DNA of 64,000 nucleotides from Antennarius striatus (lineage: Eukaryota; Chordata; Actinopteri; Lophiiformes; Antennariidae): NCBI RefSeq assembly GCF_040054535.1, contig NC_090780.1, positions 15,673,001-15,737,000 on the forward strand, given 5' to 3'. Positions 12,511-25,400 of the stretch are shown here, in pieces; within the stretch, counting starts at the first letter, position 1, and each line of letters starts with the position of its first letter. Under the pieces are notes generated by a model, which saw only the letters and a program-made list of their open reading frames with translations, searched no databases and was not told the DNA's origin. Position numbers and translations under genes: made by a program.

Positions 12511-13055
12511 GCTTTAAAAATGTGTTTTCACTCATCCATTGCATGTACTGTACCTTCTCCTCCTGAAGATAGGACTCATAAACACACAGATCTCCAGTTT
12601 CACATCTTCTCAAGTCATCTAAGTCAGTCTCAGTGTTTCCTGCTTTATTTCCTATCCCTCTTCTCGCTTCAGAACTTCATTTCCTGCCCTCTTGTTGATT
12701 GTCTGACTTCACCTCAAATCTCCTGAGTGTAATGTTCTTCTGCTCCCTCCTAAGTTTGTCACTTTGTGTCAGTAATGAGCTTTCCTTGGTTTATTGAACT
12801 CCTGCCTTTTGCTTATCTTAACTCTTCCTGTTTCTTTTTCAAACTCTTCATCTGATCTTATTGCTCAATTGTATACGAAATTTATATTTTGAAAGAAGGG
12901 CATTTGCGTTTCATACTCTGTGGTTGAGTCAATGTAGGCTTATATTGTTATACTTACTTGTGTGCGTGTCGTCACCCCCCTTACGGGATTAAGGAGTGTA
13001 TAGAGATGTTTACCATCCCTTGTGTTTCTTCTAATACTTCGTGCTGTACTGTCTG
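12511..13055. other. Intergenic DNA, nothing recognised
   Basis: Pyrimidine-rich in part; no gene or repeat end seen. Confidence 0.35.
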
Positions 13056-13275
13056 ATGTACTGCCTGTGTTGTCCTGCCTGTGTTGTCCTGCCTGTGTTG
13101 TACTGCCTGTGTTGTCCTGCCTGTGTTGCCCTGCCTGTTGTCCTGCCTGTGTTGCCCTGCCTGTTGTCCTGCCTGTGTTGTCCTGCCTATGTTGTACTAA
13201 CTGTGTTGTACTGTCTTTGTTGTACTGCCTGTTGTGATGTCTCTGTTGTACTGCCTGTTGTACTGCCTGTTTACC
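13056..13275. repeat. Minisatellite, ~15-bp unit TGTTGTCCTGCCTG(T)
   Basis: Roughly 14 imperfect tandem units with 11-16 base spacing. Variants replace CCT with ACT or CCC, and the central copies lose the inner TGTGT. Cysteine/valine-rich open frames across it are repeat artefacts. Confidence 0.9.
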
Positions 13276-13500
13276 ATGGGTCAGAGAGGACTGCAATTTC
13301 ATCTGTGCTGTATGTCGTGCATATATGGTACATTTGACAATAAGCTGACTTTGACTTTGACTTTGATAAGCAGACTCTCTATCAAAATGAATACTAAAGC
13401 TGACTCAATACAGCTCACTCACGATTAATTGCATTAATTTTTATAGTGCATTAATTTGCAGCGTAATTAATTAATCAAATGAACGCGTTAAACTGACCCA

Positions 13501-13529
13501 GTGTGTGTGTGTGTATATATAAATATTCA

Positions 13530-13592
<63 letters not shown>

Positions 13593-13682
13593 TGTGTATA
13601 TATATATACTGTATATATATATATATATATATATTCATTTATTCATTATATATTCATTCATTCATTATATTCATTATATATA
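13501..13682. repeat. (GT)n then (TA)n microsatellite with TTCA runs
   Basis: A short (GT)n at 13501-13514, then a long (AT)n at about 13535-13635 broken by ACTGT, followed by ATTCATTCATT runs that lead into the tail of the SINE at 13683-13983. Confidence 0.9.
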
Positions 13683-13983
13683 TTCATTTATTCATTCATC
13701 TTCATTAATCCGCTAACGCAGGTCGCGGGGGAGCCGGTGCCTATCCCGGCAATCTCAGGGCGTGAGGCGGGGGACACTCCGGGCACGACTCCAGTGTACC
13801 GCGGAGCCACATAGAGACAAACAATCATTCACACACACACTCACGCCTGCGGTCAATTTGGGACCGGCCAATCAACCTGAAGCGCATGCTTTTGGAGGTG
13901 GGAGGAAGCCGGAGAACCCGGAGAGAACCCGGGTCCACCGTGTTGTGAGGCGGCAGCGCTAACCACTGCGCCATCGTGCCGCC
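13683..13983 (-). mobile_element. tRNA-derived SINE, family I, inside a TA microsatellite
   Basis: Minus-strand copy. The tRNA-like head is at the right (complement of GCGCTAACCACTGCGCCA at 13956-13973) and the tail at the left (GGTCGCGGGGGAGCC, GGCGTGAGGCGGGGG). The same TA dinucleotide tract lies on both sides (13535-13640 and 13984-14035), so the element appears inserted into it. Confidence 0.85.
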
Positions 13984-14060
13984 AATATATGTATTGCATA
14001 TATATATATATATATATACAGTGTATATATATATATTCACACACACTGTGTATACTGTAT
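13984..14060. repeat. (TA)n microsatellite, right flank of the SINE
   Basis: (AT)n with ACAGTGT interruptions matching the left flank of the SINE, then CACACACACTGTG. Confidence 0.85.
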
Positions 14061-15985
14061 TTTTTCTTTACATTTTCTTTACATTTTTTTGTAACCCCTC
14101 TGACAGGACCAGGCATTATTCAGACATAGAATACCAGCTGAGTACTCACCTGTTGTCTTCTCTGTGGTGAGGAGGCACCTTCTAGCATATATTTCTTCAC
14201 TGACTCCCTGACCACAGTGCACCTCTGGTGAGCAGTCCATCAGTCTCTACTGTCTCAAGGTCACACTGTGTGTTAACAAGCCAATGAACATTTGGAGGTG
14301 ATAAATGACTGATGAAAGCAGGATGCATAAACAGATCCTAATCGTCTCAGCATGATCTGGATGGTATACTTTGCTCTATTGGACATGTCATATGGAAATA
14401 TTTCTCACAGCAGTTTGGATCATCAGCATAATCACCATAATCACCATCATCACCAGTGTGATGGGCTTGAGCTTGTTGCTAAATCATGGATTTCATGGTC
14501 CTAAAAAGGTAAAAACCAATGTCTGGGCAGTCGATGTTATGCCGTTGGCCCGTTAGTATCATGCTATCAGGTGCGAAAATAATTGTGCATTTTATGGTTT
14601 ACACTTTTGTTCATTTTTGTGTTGTTTATTAATTGTAATTAATGTATTTATTTCACTAACAGCATTATTTTTTATTTACTTTTTTTTTTTAAATAAAAAT
14701 ATTGCCATATAAAGTAAACTTAAAACCTACATCAAATCATCATTTTCTCTAACCACACATCCATCTCTGAGTCCTTGGATTAGGGGGAATCAAAGAAAAA
14801 AGGTTGATAACGTGATCACACTGTCGACATTACAACAGTAAGGTAGTTGATCCGAGTATCTATTACCCGGTTGAATATCATCAGCTTATGATTTAAGACC
14901 TCTACAGCAGCCGATACGGTTGGTGCATTAAAAATAGTAAGTAATGAACTTCGTTCAGAGAAAGTTGGTACAATGTGGTGTGATGATGTCAATCTTTTTT
15001 TTTTTGTAAAGTCCATTCAAGGCTTCTAACTGAAAACTGTGAATGTTACATCTTTTTGAGGCATAGATGCAAAGAGATGCAACTGCCAAGTCAAAAAGTA
15101 ATAATACAAATAACCTTACTTAGATTACTGAAAAAAAGAGAAAAAACTGTATTCTAAATCTGGTTCTAAATTATGTTTACATAATTCTTGTCACTTGCTC
15201 TTCAAAGGAAATAGCATGTAAAGTTGACAAATAGACCTCCTTGAATTTAAAAAAAAAATCCATCTCAGACATCTCAGTATAAAGCAGTTTGTAAAACTTT
15301 GATTTTGTTATTTCTCAGCAGTCAGTAGATGCAGTAGATATGATTTACAGTTAAAAAAAATATGGAGGAGAATCACAAAGTGATTCATATATTTCTTAAG
15401 GGTGGTTTCCCTTGAATATTGAGATGTTTATAAAAGTAACAACAGAAAGTAGAAAGTTACGAATTAAATAAAAAGTTAGAATTAAAAGTTAGAATCAAAA
15501 GTGAGATATTTAATTCCTCTAATTGTAACAATTAGCACAAGAGATGAGTTCAAAATTAGATACAACGGGTGTCTGGCAGAGGTACCCATGACTGGAGAAC
15601 AAAACTGGCTGCCATGACAGTAAGTATGGAATTCTTCACACTGACTGGGGTACTGATGTGTAGAAACGGGGTTTAATAAATCGGTGTATGATATGATGAT
15701 ATCAGATTAATCTCGATAGGTAAAGAAGTATAAATAGGCTGGTAATTGTAGACATAAAACTTGCTTTGCAAATGTATTCCTTAATGAAAGTTCAATGACA
15801 GACGGACTGCATCTGTACTAAACTGCATTACATTTGTCTTTACTCAGTGTGGAACCCAAACTAAAAAAAAAGAATCTCAATGATTCTCAATGAATTCTCC
15901 TCTGTAGTTACTGTTGTCAGCCTCTGTAAGGACTTTGAAGAACTATTCAGAGAGTAAAATTTGTATCTTGAGTATGGGGGATTTA
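14061..15985. other. Intergenic DNA, nothing recognised
   Basis: AT-rich, with several homopolymer A/T runs (for example at 14680 and 15250). No gene or repeat boundary seen. Confidence 0.4.
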
Positions 15986-16247
15986 TACATTCATTCATTC
16001 ATCTTCTAACCCACTTAATCCGCAAACGCAGGTCGCGGGGGAGCTGGCGCCTATCCCGGCAGTCTCAGGGCGTGAGGCGGGGGACACTCCGGGCACGATG
16101 CCAGTGCACCGCGGAGCCACATAGAAACAAACAATCATTCACACACACTCAATCCTACGGTCGATTTGGGACCGGCCAATCAACCTGAAGCGCATGCTTT
16201 TGGAGGTGGGAGGAAGCCGGAGAACCCGGAGAGAACCCACGCAGACA
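15986..16247 (-). mobile_element. tRNA-derived SINE, family I, head-truncated
   Basis: About 88% similar by eye to the copy at 13683-13983 through GGTCGCGGGGGAGCTGG, GGCGTGAGGCGGGGG and GGAGGTGGGAGGAAGCCGG. It stops at ACCCACGCAGACACGGGG before the tRNA-like head, so it is 5'-truncated. Confidence 0.8.
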
Positions 16248-16879
16248 CGGGGATTTAGATTTTCTTATTTCTGTGGGCTCACATTGTCCCTCGTCCTTCA
16301 AATACTGCTTTTAATGTGAATCATTGGTCTGTCTCTGCTATTCAGATCAATACATTTTAACAAGCTACTATATATTTCTTTCAAAAGTGAGAAACTATCA
16401 AGAAGCACAAACTACTATCAAAACCCAGTCGTGTTGCTGGGGGTGTTATTAAGTATGACTAGGTATCGACTAACTCAAATTGAGTCTGTGCCCAATTGAA
16501 ATGATAGAAAAATCATAATGCTCGTTTGATTGTGCAGATTACATCATCAGTGTTTGCTTCAGTTTGAATGGCTAATCATCCAGTCTAGCCTGGTAAAGGC
16601 ACTCTGCCAGTATGAGGTTTGTTTGCTGTTGCTGTTAAAATGAGGTCTGCTCCTGTGCTGTGTCCTGGAAAATTGAAAAGCTTCAGCATCTGCTTCTGTA
16701 ATCCTGCACTCATGGATAAGAGTAAAGTTGGGTTGTTGTTTTTTTCCTGTTTGATTGTGGGAGAGTCAGATGATGTTTGTTCCAAAGAAATGCCACGTAT
16801 GGTGACAATTTTTCCATCACTATACTAAGAATCTGTGACAAGAAGAAGAGACGAAATCATATTTTATTGATTTATATAC
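16248..16879. other. Intergenic DNA, nothing recognised
   Basis: No coding or repeat signal I can support. Confidence 0.4.
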
Positions 16880-17872
16880 ATATGCTTGTATGACTGTAAG
16901 ACAGTGGTGAGGTGTGCTTTTGGTGTGACAGAGGAGTTCAAGGTGGAGGTGGGACTGCATCAGGAATCAGCTCTGAGCCCCTTCTTGTTCGCTATGGTGA
17001 TGGACAGGCTGACAGACGAGGTTAGACAGGAATCTCCATGGACTATGATGTTTGCAGATGACATTGTGATCTGTAGTGAGAGCAGGGAACAGGTGGAGGA
17101 GAAGCTAGAGAGGTGGAGGTTTGTCCTGGAAAGGAGAGGAATGAAGGTTAGCCGCAGTAAGACAGAGTACATGTGTGTGAATGAGAGGAACCCAAGTGGA
17201 AGAGTGAGGTTACAGGGAGAAGAGATCAAGAAGGTGGAGGATTTTAAGTACTTAGGGTCAACTTCTCAGAGCAATGGAGAGTGTGGAAAAGAGGTGAAGA
17301 AGCGTGTACAGGCAGGATGGAACGGATGGAGGAAGGTGTCAGGTGTGATGTGTGATAGAAGAGTTTCAGCTAAAATGAAAGGAAAGGTGTACAAAACTGT
17401 GGTGAGACCAGTGATGTTGTTTGGTCTAGAGACAGTGTCACTGAGGAAAATACAGGAGACAGACATGGATCTTTACTACCTGTAGTCATGCTGGAGGCAG
17501 CAGAGATGAAGATGCTGAGGTTCCCCTCTGGGAGTGACCAGGATGGATAGGATCAGGAATGAGTACATCAGAGGGACAGCACATGTTAGAGGTTTTGGAG
17601 ATAAAGTCAGAGAGGCCAGACTGAGATGGTTTGGACATGTCCAGAGGAGAGATAGTGAATATATTGGAAGAAGGATGCTGAGTTTTGAACTTCCAGGCAG
17701 GAGGCCTAGAGGAAGACCAAAGAGGAGGTTTATGGATGTAGTGAAAGAGGACATGAAGGTAGTTGGTGTGAGAGAAGAGGATGCAAAGGACAGGGTTAGA
17801 TGGAGGCAATTGATTCGCTGTGGCGACTCCTGAAGGGAAATGCCAAAAGGAAAAGAAGAAGAAGATATACAT
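16880..17872 (+). mobile_element. RTE-clade LINE, 5'-truncated copy with reverse transcriptase core
   Basis: The largest LINE piece in the window. The frame at 16886-17482 keeps the reverse transcriptase palm, including the catalytic MFADDIVICSE block (the FADD motif), the thumb-like EKLERWRFVLERRGMKVS block, and EEIKKVEDFKYLGS. A frameshift near 17466-17540 breaks the ORF. The rest continues in another frame at about 17534-17833 (RLRWFGHVQRRDSEYIGRR, PGRRPRGRPKRRFMDVVKED) to a stop. The element ends in TGTGGCGACTCCTGAAGGGA and a GAAGAAGAAG tail at 17862-17872. Endonuclease region absent; non-autonomous as it stands. Expander-like RTE is my best family guess. Confidence 0.85.
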
Positions 17873-19254
17873 ATATTTGTATGTATATACAGACAGATGT
17901 TATGGTCTTTGTTGCATTAGACCCATCAAACACATGACTATCAGAAAACAAACAACCACGTGCGTCTTGATTTGATTGCTCGTCAGTTAGACAAGTTTAA
18001 TGCCACCTTAATAAGCTTCAACTCACTTGGCACTTTATTTCATTTCCTCTGGTCCAGAGCATAACATCCCCAGTTGATATCAGAGTTGATTGTCACACTA
18101 ACTATGACCTATGAGATGAAAAGTTATTAGAAATAAGCAGCATGTTCCTTTATTAGTCACAGATCCCAGTGTCATAATATCATAGCTGAATTATTCTGTG
18201 GTTATAATGCAAGATAATACTGTAGATGCATTATTAGAGCATCTGGATTTAAAGTTATCAATGAAGCACCCACTGAAACTGATCACATGCTTAATTAGAG
18301 GAAAACAATCCACAGCCAGAATTATTCCTCCCTGGTGTGAAATCAGAAATATTCCTCTCCTGCCAGGCTGAGTTTACGTATTCAAATTCCTGAAATAGAT
18401 GTATGCTATGCAGGTCAAATCTGTACAACCCTGTCCTGCCTCTTCATCAGTGAGCTTAATGTCTGAGCTTTATGTTGGCAGTGTCCATTATTCAAATAAA
18501 TCCCCAGGGAAAATGAGTTTGATCCCAATAAAGGATGTTATAAGATACAAATTTGTATTCTGATTGATTTTGTCTCATATCTTTAATGAACTGTTCAAAG
18601 TCTTCATTCTCAAACTGTCAGCCAAGAGGCTTTTCATCTGTGGTTACTAGTGTTGACGCACACACAAAACGGTTCCCTTTTTACACAAATTACATGACAG
18701 ATTCAAATTTACATGACTGTTGTGTTTGGGTTAAGGTCTTTAGTAGGCAGAGCATTTTATCCCCAGAAACAAAAACATGTTAAATAATATGTATTTCAAA
18801 GATATTGTTGACAGCTATTTCTGTGTATAGTAACAAAAAAGGCAAATATAAATGCTTTAATCTTTAACTGTTATATTGAGTCGAGAATAAAAACTTCTAT
18901 TTTCCTCTTCCTGATATCAAATCACAAAATTGTTTCCTCTCAGCTCTCTGCTTTTATATCCCTGCTACCTCCAACGTACTGCTTCCTGGCCTATCAACAA
19001 ATCATGCTGTGACCTATCTCATTAATATTCCATCTTTTCCCTTCATGAAATAAACATGAAATCAAGCTTTGTTTTTCTTAATAATGAAGCTGAATGATGA
19101 CTTGTCTTGAACCAGTAACTAGCTTTACATTGTTTAAATAGATCACAGGGATGATACTGAAATCACTTTCTGAGTAAGAGACAGAATAATTTCTTCATGT
19201 CTCCTTTGTACTTTATCACTGGATTGGATCTCAAGAAATTTAAATTGTTAAAAC
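17873..19254. other. Intergenic DNA, nothing recognised
   Basis: Unique-looking AT-rich sequence; short TATACATATA at the LINE tail. No gene signal. Confidence 0.4.
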
Positions 19255-19465
19255 ATTTGCTTCCTCTCCTATCCAATATGCAAAGACGCAACCCATACTC
19301 TGCCCCGCGATGCACTGGCCACGAGTCTGGGGTGTACCCCGCTTCTCGCCGATACGCAGCTAAGATAGGCTTCAGCAACACCCATCACCTACAAGGAGGA
19401 AAAGTGACCGGAGATGAGAGGATTGCTCATCTCATTCTACAAGAAACTGGATGGATGGATAACCC
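19255..19465 (+). repeat. Degenerate SINE-like dispersed repeat
   Basis: Contains GTCTGGGGTGTACCCCGC followed by CTTCTCGCCGATACGCAGC, AAGATAGGCTTCAGCAACAC and a GATGGATGGATAA tail. This is the decayed form of a widespread fish repeat tail (AGCTGGGATAGGCTCCAGC type). The same tail appears at 30520-30672, 32755-32915 and, in reverse, 63380-63445. Confidence 0.6.
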
Positions 19466-19860
19466 TAACTCTAATTACACAAAAAAATCCCATGAACTTG
19501 CCAGTGTTATGGTATCTGTGCATGCCTTCATTTTTCTAAAAGGAGCCATCATTTAGTCATTCAAATAAATGGTCCTGCACATTAAAGTGAGCATGTTTGT
19601 CATGGGTAACAACCACTTACCGAAATATCAGTTTTCATTCACATCCATACAGAAAGAGGTTTCCAAAAGTATGTGCCCAACAGCCAGCTGGATCAACACA
19701 CAGTATGTTGTGGCACACTGATGTGAGATCAATCATGAACTGTGGCCGACAGATTTGTTATACATGTATTTTTGTGTTGAATCTTCTATAACAATTACAA
19801 CTTAAAACAAGCAGCATGATTGAAGACCTTGTTCAATGAAGTTCAGCGAAGCAATAGGTC

Positions 19861-20030
19861 ACAGTATTTTCCACACAATAAGGCGCACCTAAAAGCCTTT
19901 AATTTTCTTAAAAACTGACAGCGCACCTTATAATCCAGTGGGCCTCATTTTTGAAAAAAGTTTTGAAATAGGCCATTCATTGAAGTTGCGCCTTATAGTC
20001 CAGTGCGCCTTATAGAGTGGAAAATACTGT
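19861..20030. mobile_element. 170-bp MITE with ~27-bp inverted ends
   Basis: Starts ACAGTATTTTCCACACAATA then AGGCGCACCT, and ends as its inverted copy (complement of the right end: ACAGTATTTTCCACTCTATA then AGGCGCACTGG). The interior repeats the GCGCCTTATA word, giving a nearly palindromic, foldback structure. No coding content. Flanks are GGTC and AATC; a target duplication is not clear. Confidence 0.8.
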
Positions 20031-20199
20031 AATCAAATACTTACTTCAGCAGTTGGAAAAGGTACTGTATCTGAAACTAATTACACACTGGTTGCTATTG
20101 GATACATAGGCAGTTCTGAAAGTTACCAGGCCTGTAAGACAAAATGATTTTAAGGCTCTGGGAGGGAAACCCCAGATCCACATTGAGACACTGACTTGG

Positions 20200-20570
20200 C
20201 CAACATTTCAGAATTTATCAAAGACTGATTTAGGAAGACACAAAAGATCCAAAGAACACATCAGCTGAATAGCATTCTTCTCTCACTTCAGTAAAGGTCC
20301 GTGTTCATAGCTTCAAACATTAAGGCTCATCTGAATTTTTCAACAGTACACCTTTGTGATCATCAGAGATTTCTAAAAAAAATGTTCAAATGACTGATGA
20401 TTCAAAATTGGTTGGAAGACAGAAATCTTGTTATATCTGGTGTGAAGCAAACACAGTTCAAAAACCACTTTACACTCATTCTCAATCATGGAAGTGGGAG
20501 TGTAATAATATGGGGATGCTTTGCTGCTTCAAGGCCATGATGGCCATATGCGGGGGACATATGAAACCTA
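20200..20570 (+). pseudogene. Tc1-like transposase remnant
   Basis: DNA transposon transposase fossil of the Tc1/mariner superfamily. Reading across frames by eye shows the region before and at the second catalytic aspartate of Tc1 transposases: a degraded DDSKLVGRQKSCYIW stretch (matching the conserved SDE-x-KF-x-GR-x-x-W block) and, about 25 codons later in a shifted frame, NHGSGSVIIWGCFAAS, a hallmark Tc1 motif (20486-20533). Several stops and frameshifts separate them. The terminal repeats and the last catalytic residue are not recognisable. Confidence 0.7.
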
Positions 20571-21194
20571 CTCTTTATCACATAATCCTGCAGGAGACGG
20601 TGAAGCTCGTAGATTAGAGTAAGATCAATGCAGTCAAAGTCTGTACCTGAGCACATAGAGATGCAGTTGAGGGAAATGAAAATAATTCATGTCTACAATT
20701 TTTCAATGTGGCTGCACTAATACAGCGCTGAAACCCCCCCCCCAATATGTCCCATCTCGCTGATGTCAGAGAGTGATCTCCGACAAATTGAGACATTTGG
20801 ATGCAGCGGCTGGTGCACACATACAAAGGCCAACAAAATAAGGAGCTGGTCCACGAGTTTTTCACACTGTTGTGTTTAAAAGTCTTGTTATGGCTGTAAA
20901 CCAAGGCAGTTGCTGTCCATCATGTGCTTCATTCACCAGTCGTGACCATCCACCATGAAGACCCTGTCGTTGTCAAACATTATTAAAGAATCCACAAGAC
21001 TGAGATGATCAGTGAAGAGAAACAGAACATTTAATTAAAACAGTTTATCACAATTTGTTTGTAGATCAAAATGAAAAAAGTGTATCCGGTATAAGACATT
21101 ATTTCTTAATTGTTTAATCATTTAATTTGTCACAACAAATTTAATAAACAAAGACTTTTTTCTTCTCTGCCAATGTGCAATGATGGTTTACCTG

Positions 21195-21311
<117 letters not shown>

Positions 21312-21965
21312 ACCCCATGCTATTTTTTTTCCTCATTCTTCTCCTCTGGCTCCAGCATCGACTCCAACAGTGAGGCAGACTGAGGGATGAAACTCATTGT
21401 AATTCTGCAGATAGCAGCCCTGAAAGACAACAATGTCCCTCCTGACCTACATGCGTATCTGTGGTATGTGGCAGTCACTAGTTTTCTTTTCTGCTTTTTG
21501 TACAAAAAGTTACATCTTTAATCAGATGGCTAAATGAACAACTTTATTTTTTTAAATAAGATGTTAAAGTGGGACGAGGCAAACTTCTCTCAGCCGATGG
21601 ATGGATGAGTAGATGGAGACGACAGATTGATAAGTGGACAGGACACTCCATAATGTCACACTACTATAGCCAAGAACTCATCTAGCCTGGGTGGATTTTT
21701 GGCATGTTGGTATTCTGATGCCATAATGCCCCAGATAATAAGTGAAAATTCAACGCACAATTAAAATGACACTAGACGACGACTAGTGTAAGTCAGTTCA
21801 CCAGGACAGCCCAATCTTCCCTTATTAAAAATTGCCCTAAAATCACAACTCACATGATAGTCTGACTTTTGTTTTTTAGCACTACCACATCCAATATGAT
21901 CTAGCATTTAGGATTCCTGGTTTCACCCAAATGGCCAGGGTTTTACTCCCAAAGCAAGTGTTTTG
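21312..21965. other. Intergenic DNA, nothing recognised
   Basis: No gene or repeat end supported, apart from a GATGGATGGATGAG tract near 21595-21610. Confidence 0.35.
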
Positions 21966-22472
<507 letters not shown>

Positions 22473-25400
22473 TTTAAATATCTTTGAATTTGGGAGCACA
22501 TTGTTGTCATTATTGGTTTATTAGTATTCAGCAAAAAGCGTTTCAATAGTGGCAATTTTCTTCAGAGTCTAGGTCCCAACTTATATGATGTCTTTGAACG
22601 GCACCTTTTGACTAATTTTCCTTATAATTCAGCTAATATTTTACTAAACTAACATGACAGTCTGAAAAGCCTTATGTTGAAATGTTAGCAAAGATTGGCA
22701 AAGTCTACCCATGTTCACACTGAATTAGTTTTTCCTTGCTGCATGCCCCACCCTTCAATCAAGTTTCATCAATACCAATATCATATTTGCACAATAGATG
22801 AAAAAAAGATTTTTATAATTGTTTTTTTATTTTGTTTTTGTACATACTCCTGCTAAAGACACACGAATAAACAATAAATCTAGACAAAACACCTACTTGG
22901 AGGTGGTCATGAATTGTGAGATTTTTTCTGAAGATGATTGGATGATGATTGGATGATACAATCAATTCCACCCATGTGTGCACATGTAAGAAGATACAAC
23001 TAGCATGCAGTTATCTTAGCAAAGAAATGGACTGGAAATAGGGGAAACAGCTAGCTAGGTGGAAATAAATCCCTCACCAACTGAATCAAATGTCTGCTGG
23101 TGTAGATCCAGGTCATAGTAATTCATGACGGCAGAATTGAAGCAACAACAGAGAAAATTGTAAACTACTGTTGTATATTGCTCGTTTCCAATCTGGCTCC
23201 AGAATGTAATCCTATCACCCCATCATTGAGTAAAAGGTCAAAACACAACTCTATGTTATGACACAGTGCTCATAAATCATCAAAAATAAGGTTACCAATA
23301 TGCTGCAATGTTGTTAGTAGTGGGCTTTTGCAGCACTGCCTTTGTGTGCCTCTGTACACTCACATTCGTTTGTTCCACCACTGCCTCAAAGAACACCCTG
23401 ACCAACCCTGCAGAGACACAGTCGTGACTGACTGATCCACTGTGAGGAACTGAACCGAGACATTCACTGGGCCAAAGGTTTCTGTATGTCTGTCTCTGCC
23501 TCAGCTCACTTCTGTTTCTGTCATGTTACTCAACCTGTCAGTCTGAACTATATGTAGAATTATCTCAAAGGATTCCTCAAGCGATTGTTCTGCTGATGTG
23601 ACAGAGTCAAGATGGTTTTTAATTTTTCAGCTTGTCATCATTTCCGTGTTAATTTAGTGAACACATTTTTAGGATGTGTTACAATATTGGCACATTATGT
23701 TAATGTATTTTCATTACATGTTGGTTTGGTCCTCCTTTTTTCTAAAGAAATGCTAATAAGGCAGTTTGAACCATTCTTCTCATAGATACTGTCATTTGCT
23801 TTGTTAATGACGTTTTGAAAGATGCATTTGCATTACACCTAGCGCATCAGTAATTAAACTTTGGTAATTATTTGGATGAGGATCTTTATCCAGGAATTTA
23901 TTCAATTGAAATGCTTATGCAACAGGGAGGATTTTATAACTTCAACTCAACCTTGGAAAAATGCGGAACACACGTTTGTCAAAAATTGGATAATCCTCAT
24001 TCACAAACCCTTTCAAATGTTGCAGCATCTTTCCTCACACTGAGAGCAATCTGATATGCACCAGAAGTTTTCATAAGCATGAAGGGGCTGCAACTAGCAT
24101 GTTAATATATGAACCTGTGTAAATAGTACATTCAACTAAAATAATGATGAACTTGTTGTGGGTGAGTTTATTATCTTAGAATAATTCTCAGAATAAGTCT
24201 ATAGAGGTGTTACTGCATGTTGTAAGTCATAACAAAGTATAAAGTATTTTATTATAGACAATGCAGTACATGCTCCTCTGAGAAGTGAGTGAAAATGAGA
24301 TGGATGCTTCTTGGCTAGCAACAGCATTGAAGGTACACTCAGAAAGACATTATTGATTTATTGATTTGTGTGGGTCTCAGTACACATTCATGCTCCTCAG
24401 ACATAGTTTGACAAACTAAGACTGGCATTGCCACATTCCTGAATTTGGTAAGAAAATTGTTCAAAAACAATGAGCCTTATTTTGGAGTTACCTTGAATAA
24501 ATTGTGCATGAAATTTATATTTTAAAAGACAGATGAACCTACCTTTTCAAAGACAGACAAATCATAAGTGCTTTTGTGGCCCAAGGGGCAGATTATTTCT
24601 GTTTGATTGGAAATTATTCAAGTTTATGAGTTGCTTTCAAATCTTTGTTCAGTTAAATAGTTTTAAAATGACCCAGGTTTTGGCAGGGTGCAGGAAAAAG
24701 CAGTCAATCACTTACTGTGTGCCTTGACTTTGTCATGCTTTCCAGCTTGGCCAGTTTATTTATTGCGATAGTCTATTAATGTTATTGATTTTCAAAGGCG
24801 TTCTTTCACGATGATAGATAACAACAGGAACACAAAGGGTGCACCCCTGACCCTGATGCATTCGTCCAAGCGTGTCTGCTCTGAATCCCTTCATCCTACT
24901 GGGCTCACAGGACCCGTTTGTTAGAGTATCGTCTATTGTGAAGCTTCTTCTCTAATGACGTCCAGTATACCCAGTGTCCACTGAACCAAAATTACCTCAA
25001 CTGCTCATTTGCTTCACTTGTTCTGCTTTTTCCACCCTTTTGTCTCTCTGTCATTTTGTCAAGACAGTGTTATATAACAGCACCATGTCAGTAACTAAGC
25101 AGTTACCTGTTTAGTTACCTGATAAATGTCATCAGTCAATCAACTAGAAGTAGCGTAGAACAGTAATTTTCAATGAAAAGACATGAAAATACAGTGTATG
25201 AATTTAATAACTTTTAGATCTGATGAGTCACGAATCAAGTTTTTAAATTGTACTTCGTGCATTCGCTTTTTAATTCTGTCACAATCAATTCCTCTTATTA
25301 TGGTTATGAATTTGGCTGCAATTAAGATTTTCAATACAGTAGCGTGAAGTCATCTGCAATAGCCAATATAAATTAGTGCTACATGGCCAACAGTACTGCA

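Noticed and set aside
13056-13275. CRISPR-like direct repeats
   Set aside because: Units are contiguous without unique spacers; it is a eukaryotic minisatellite.
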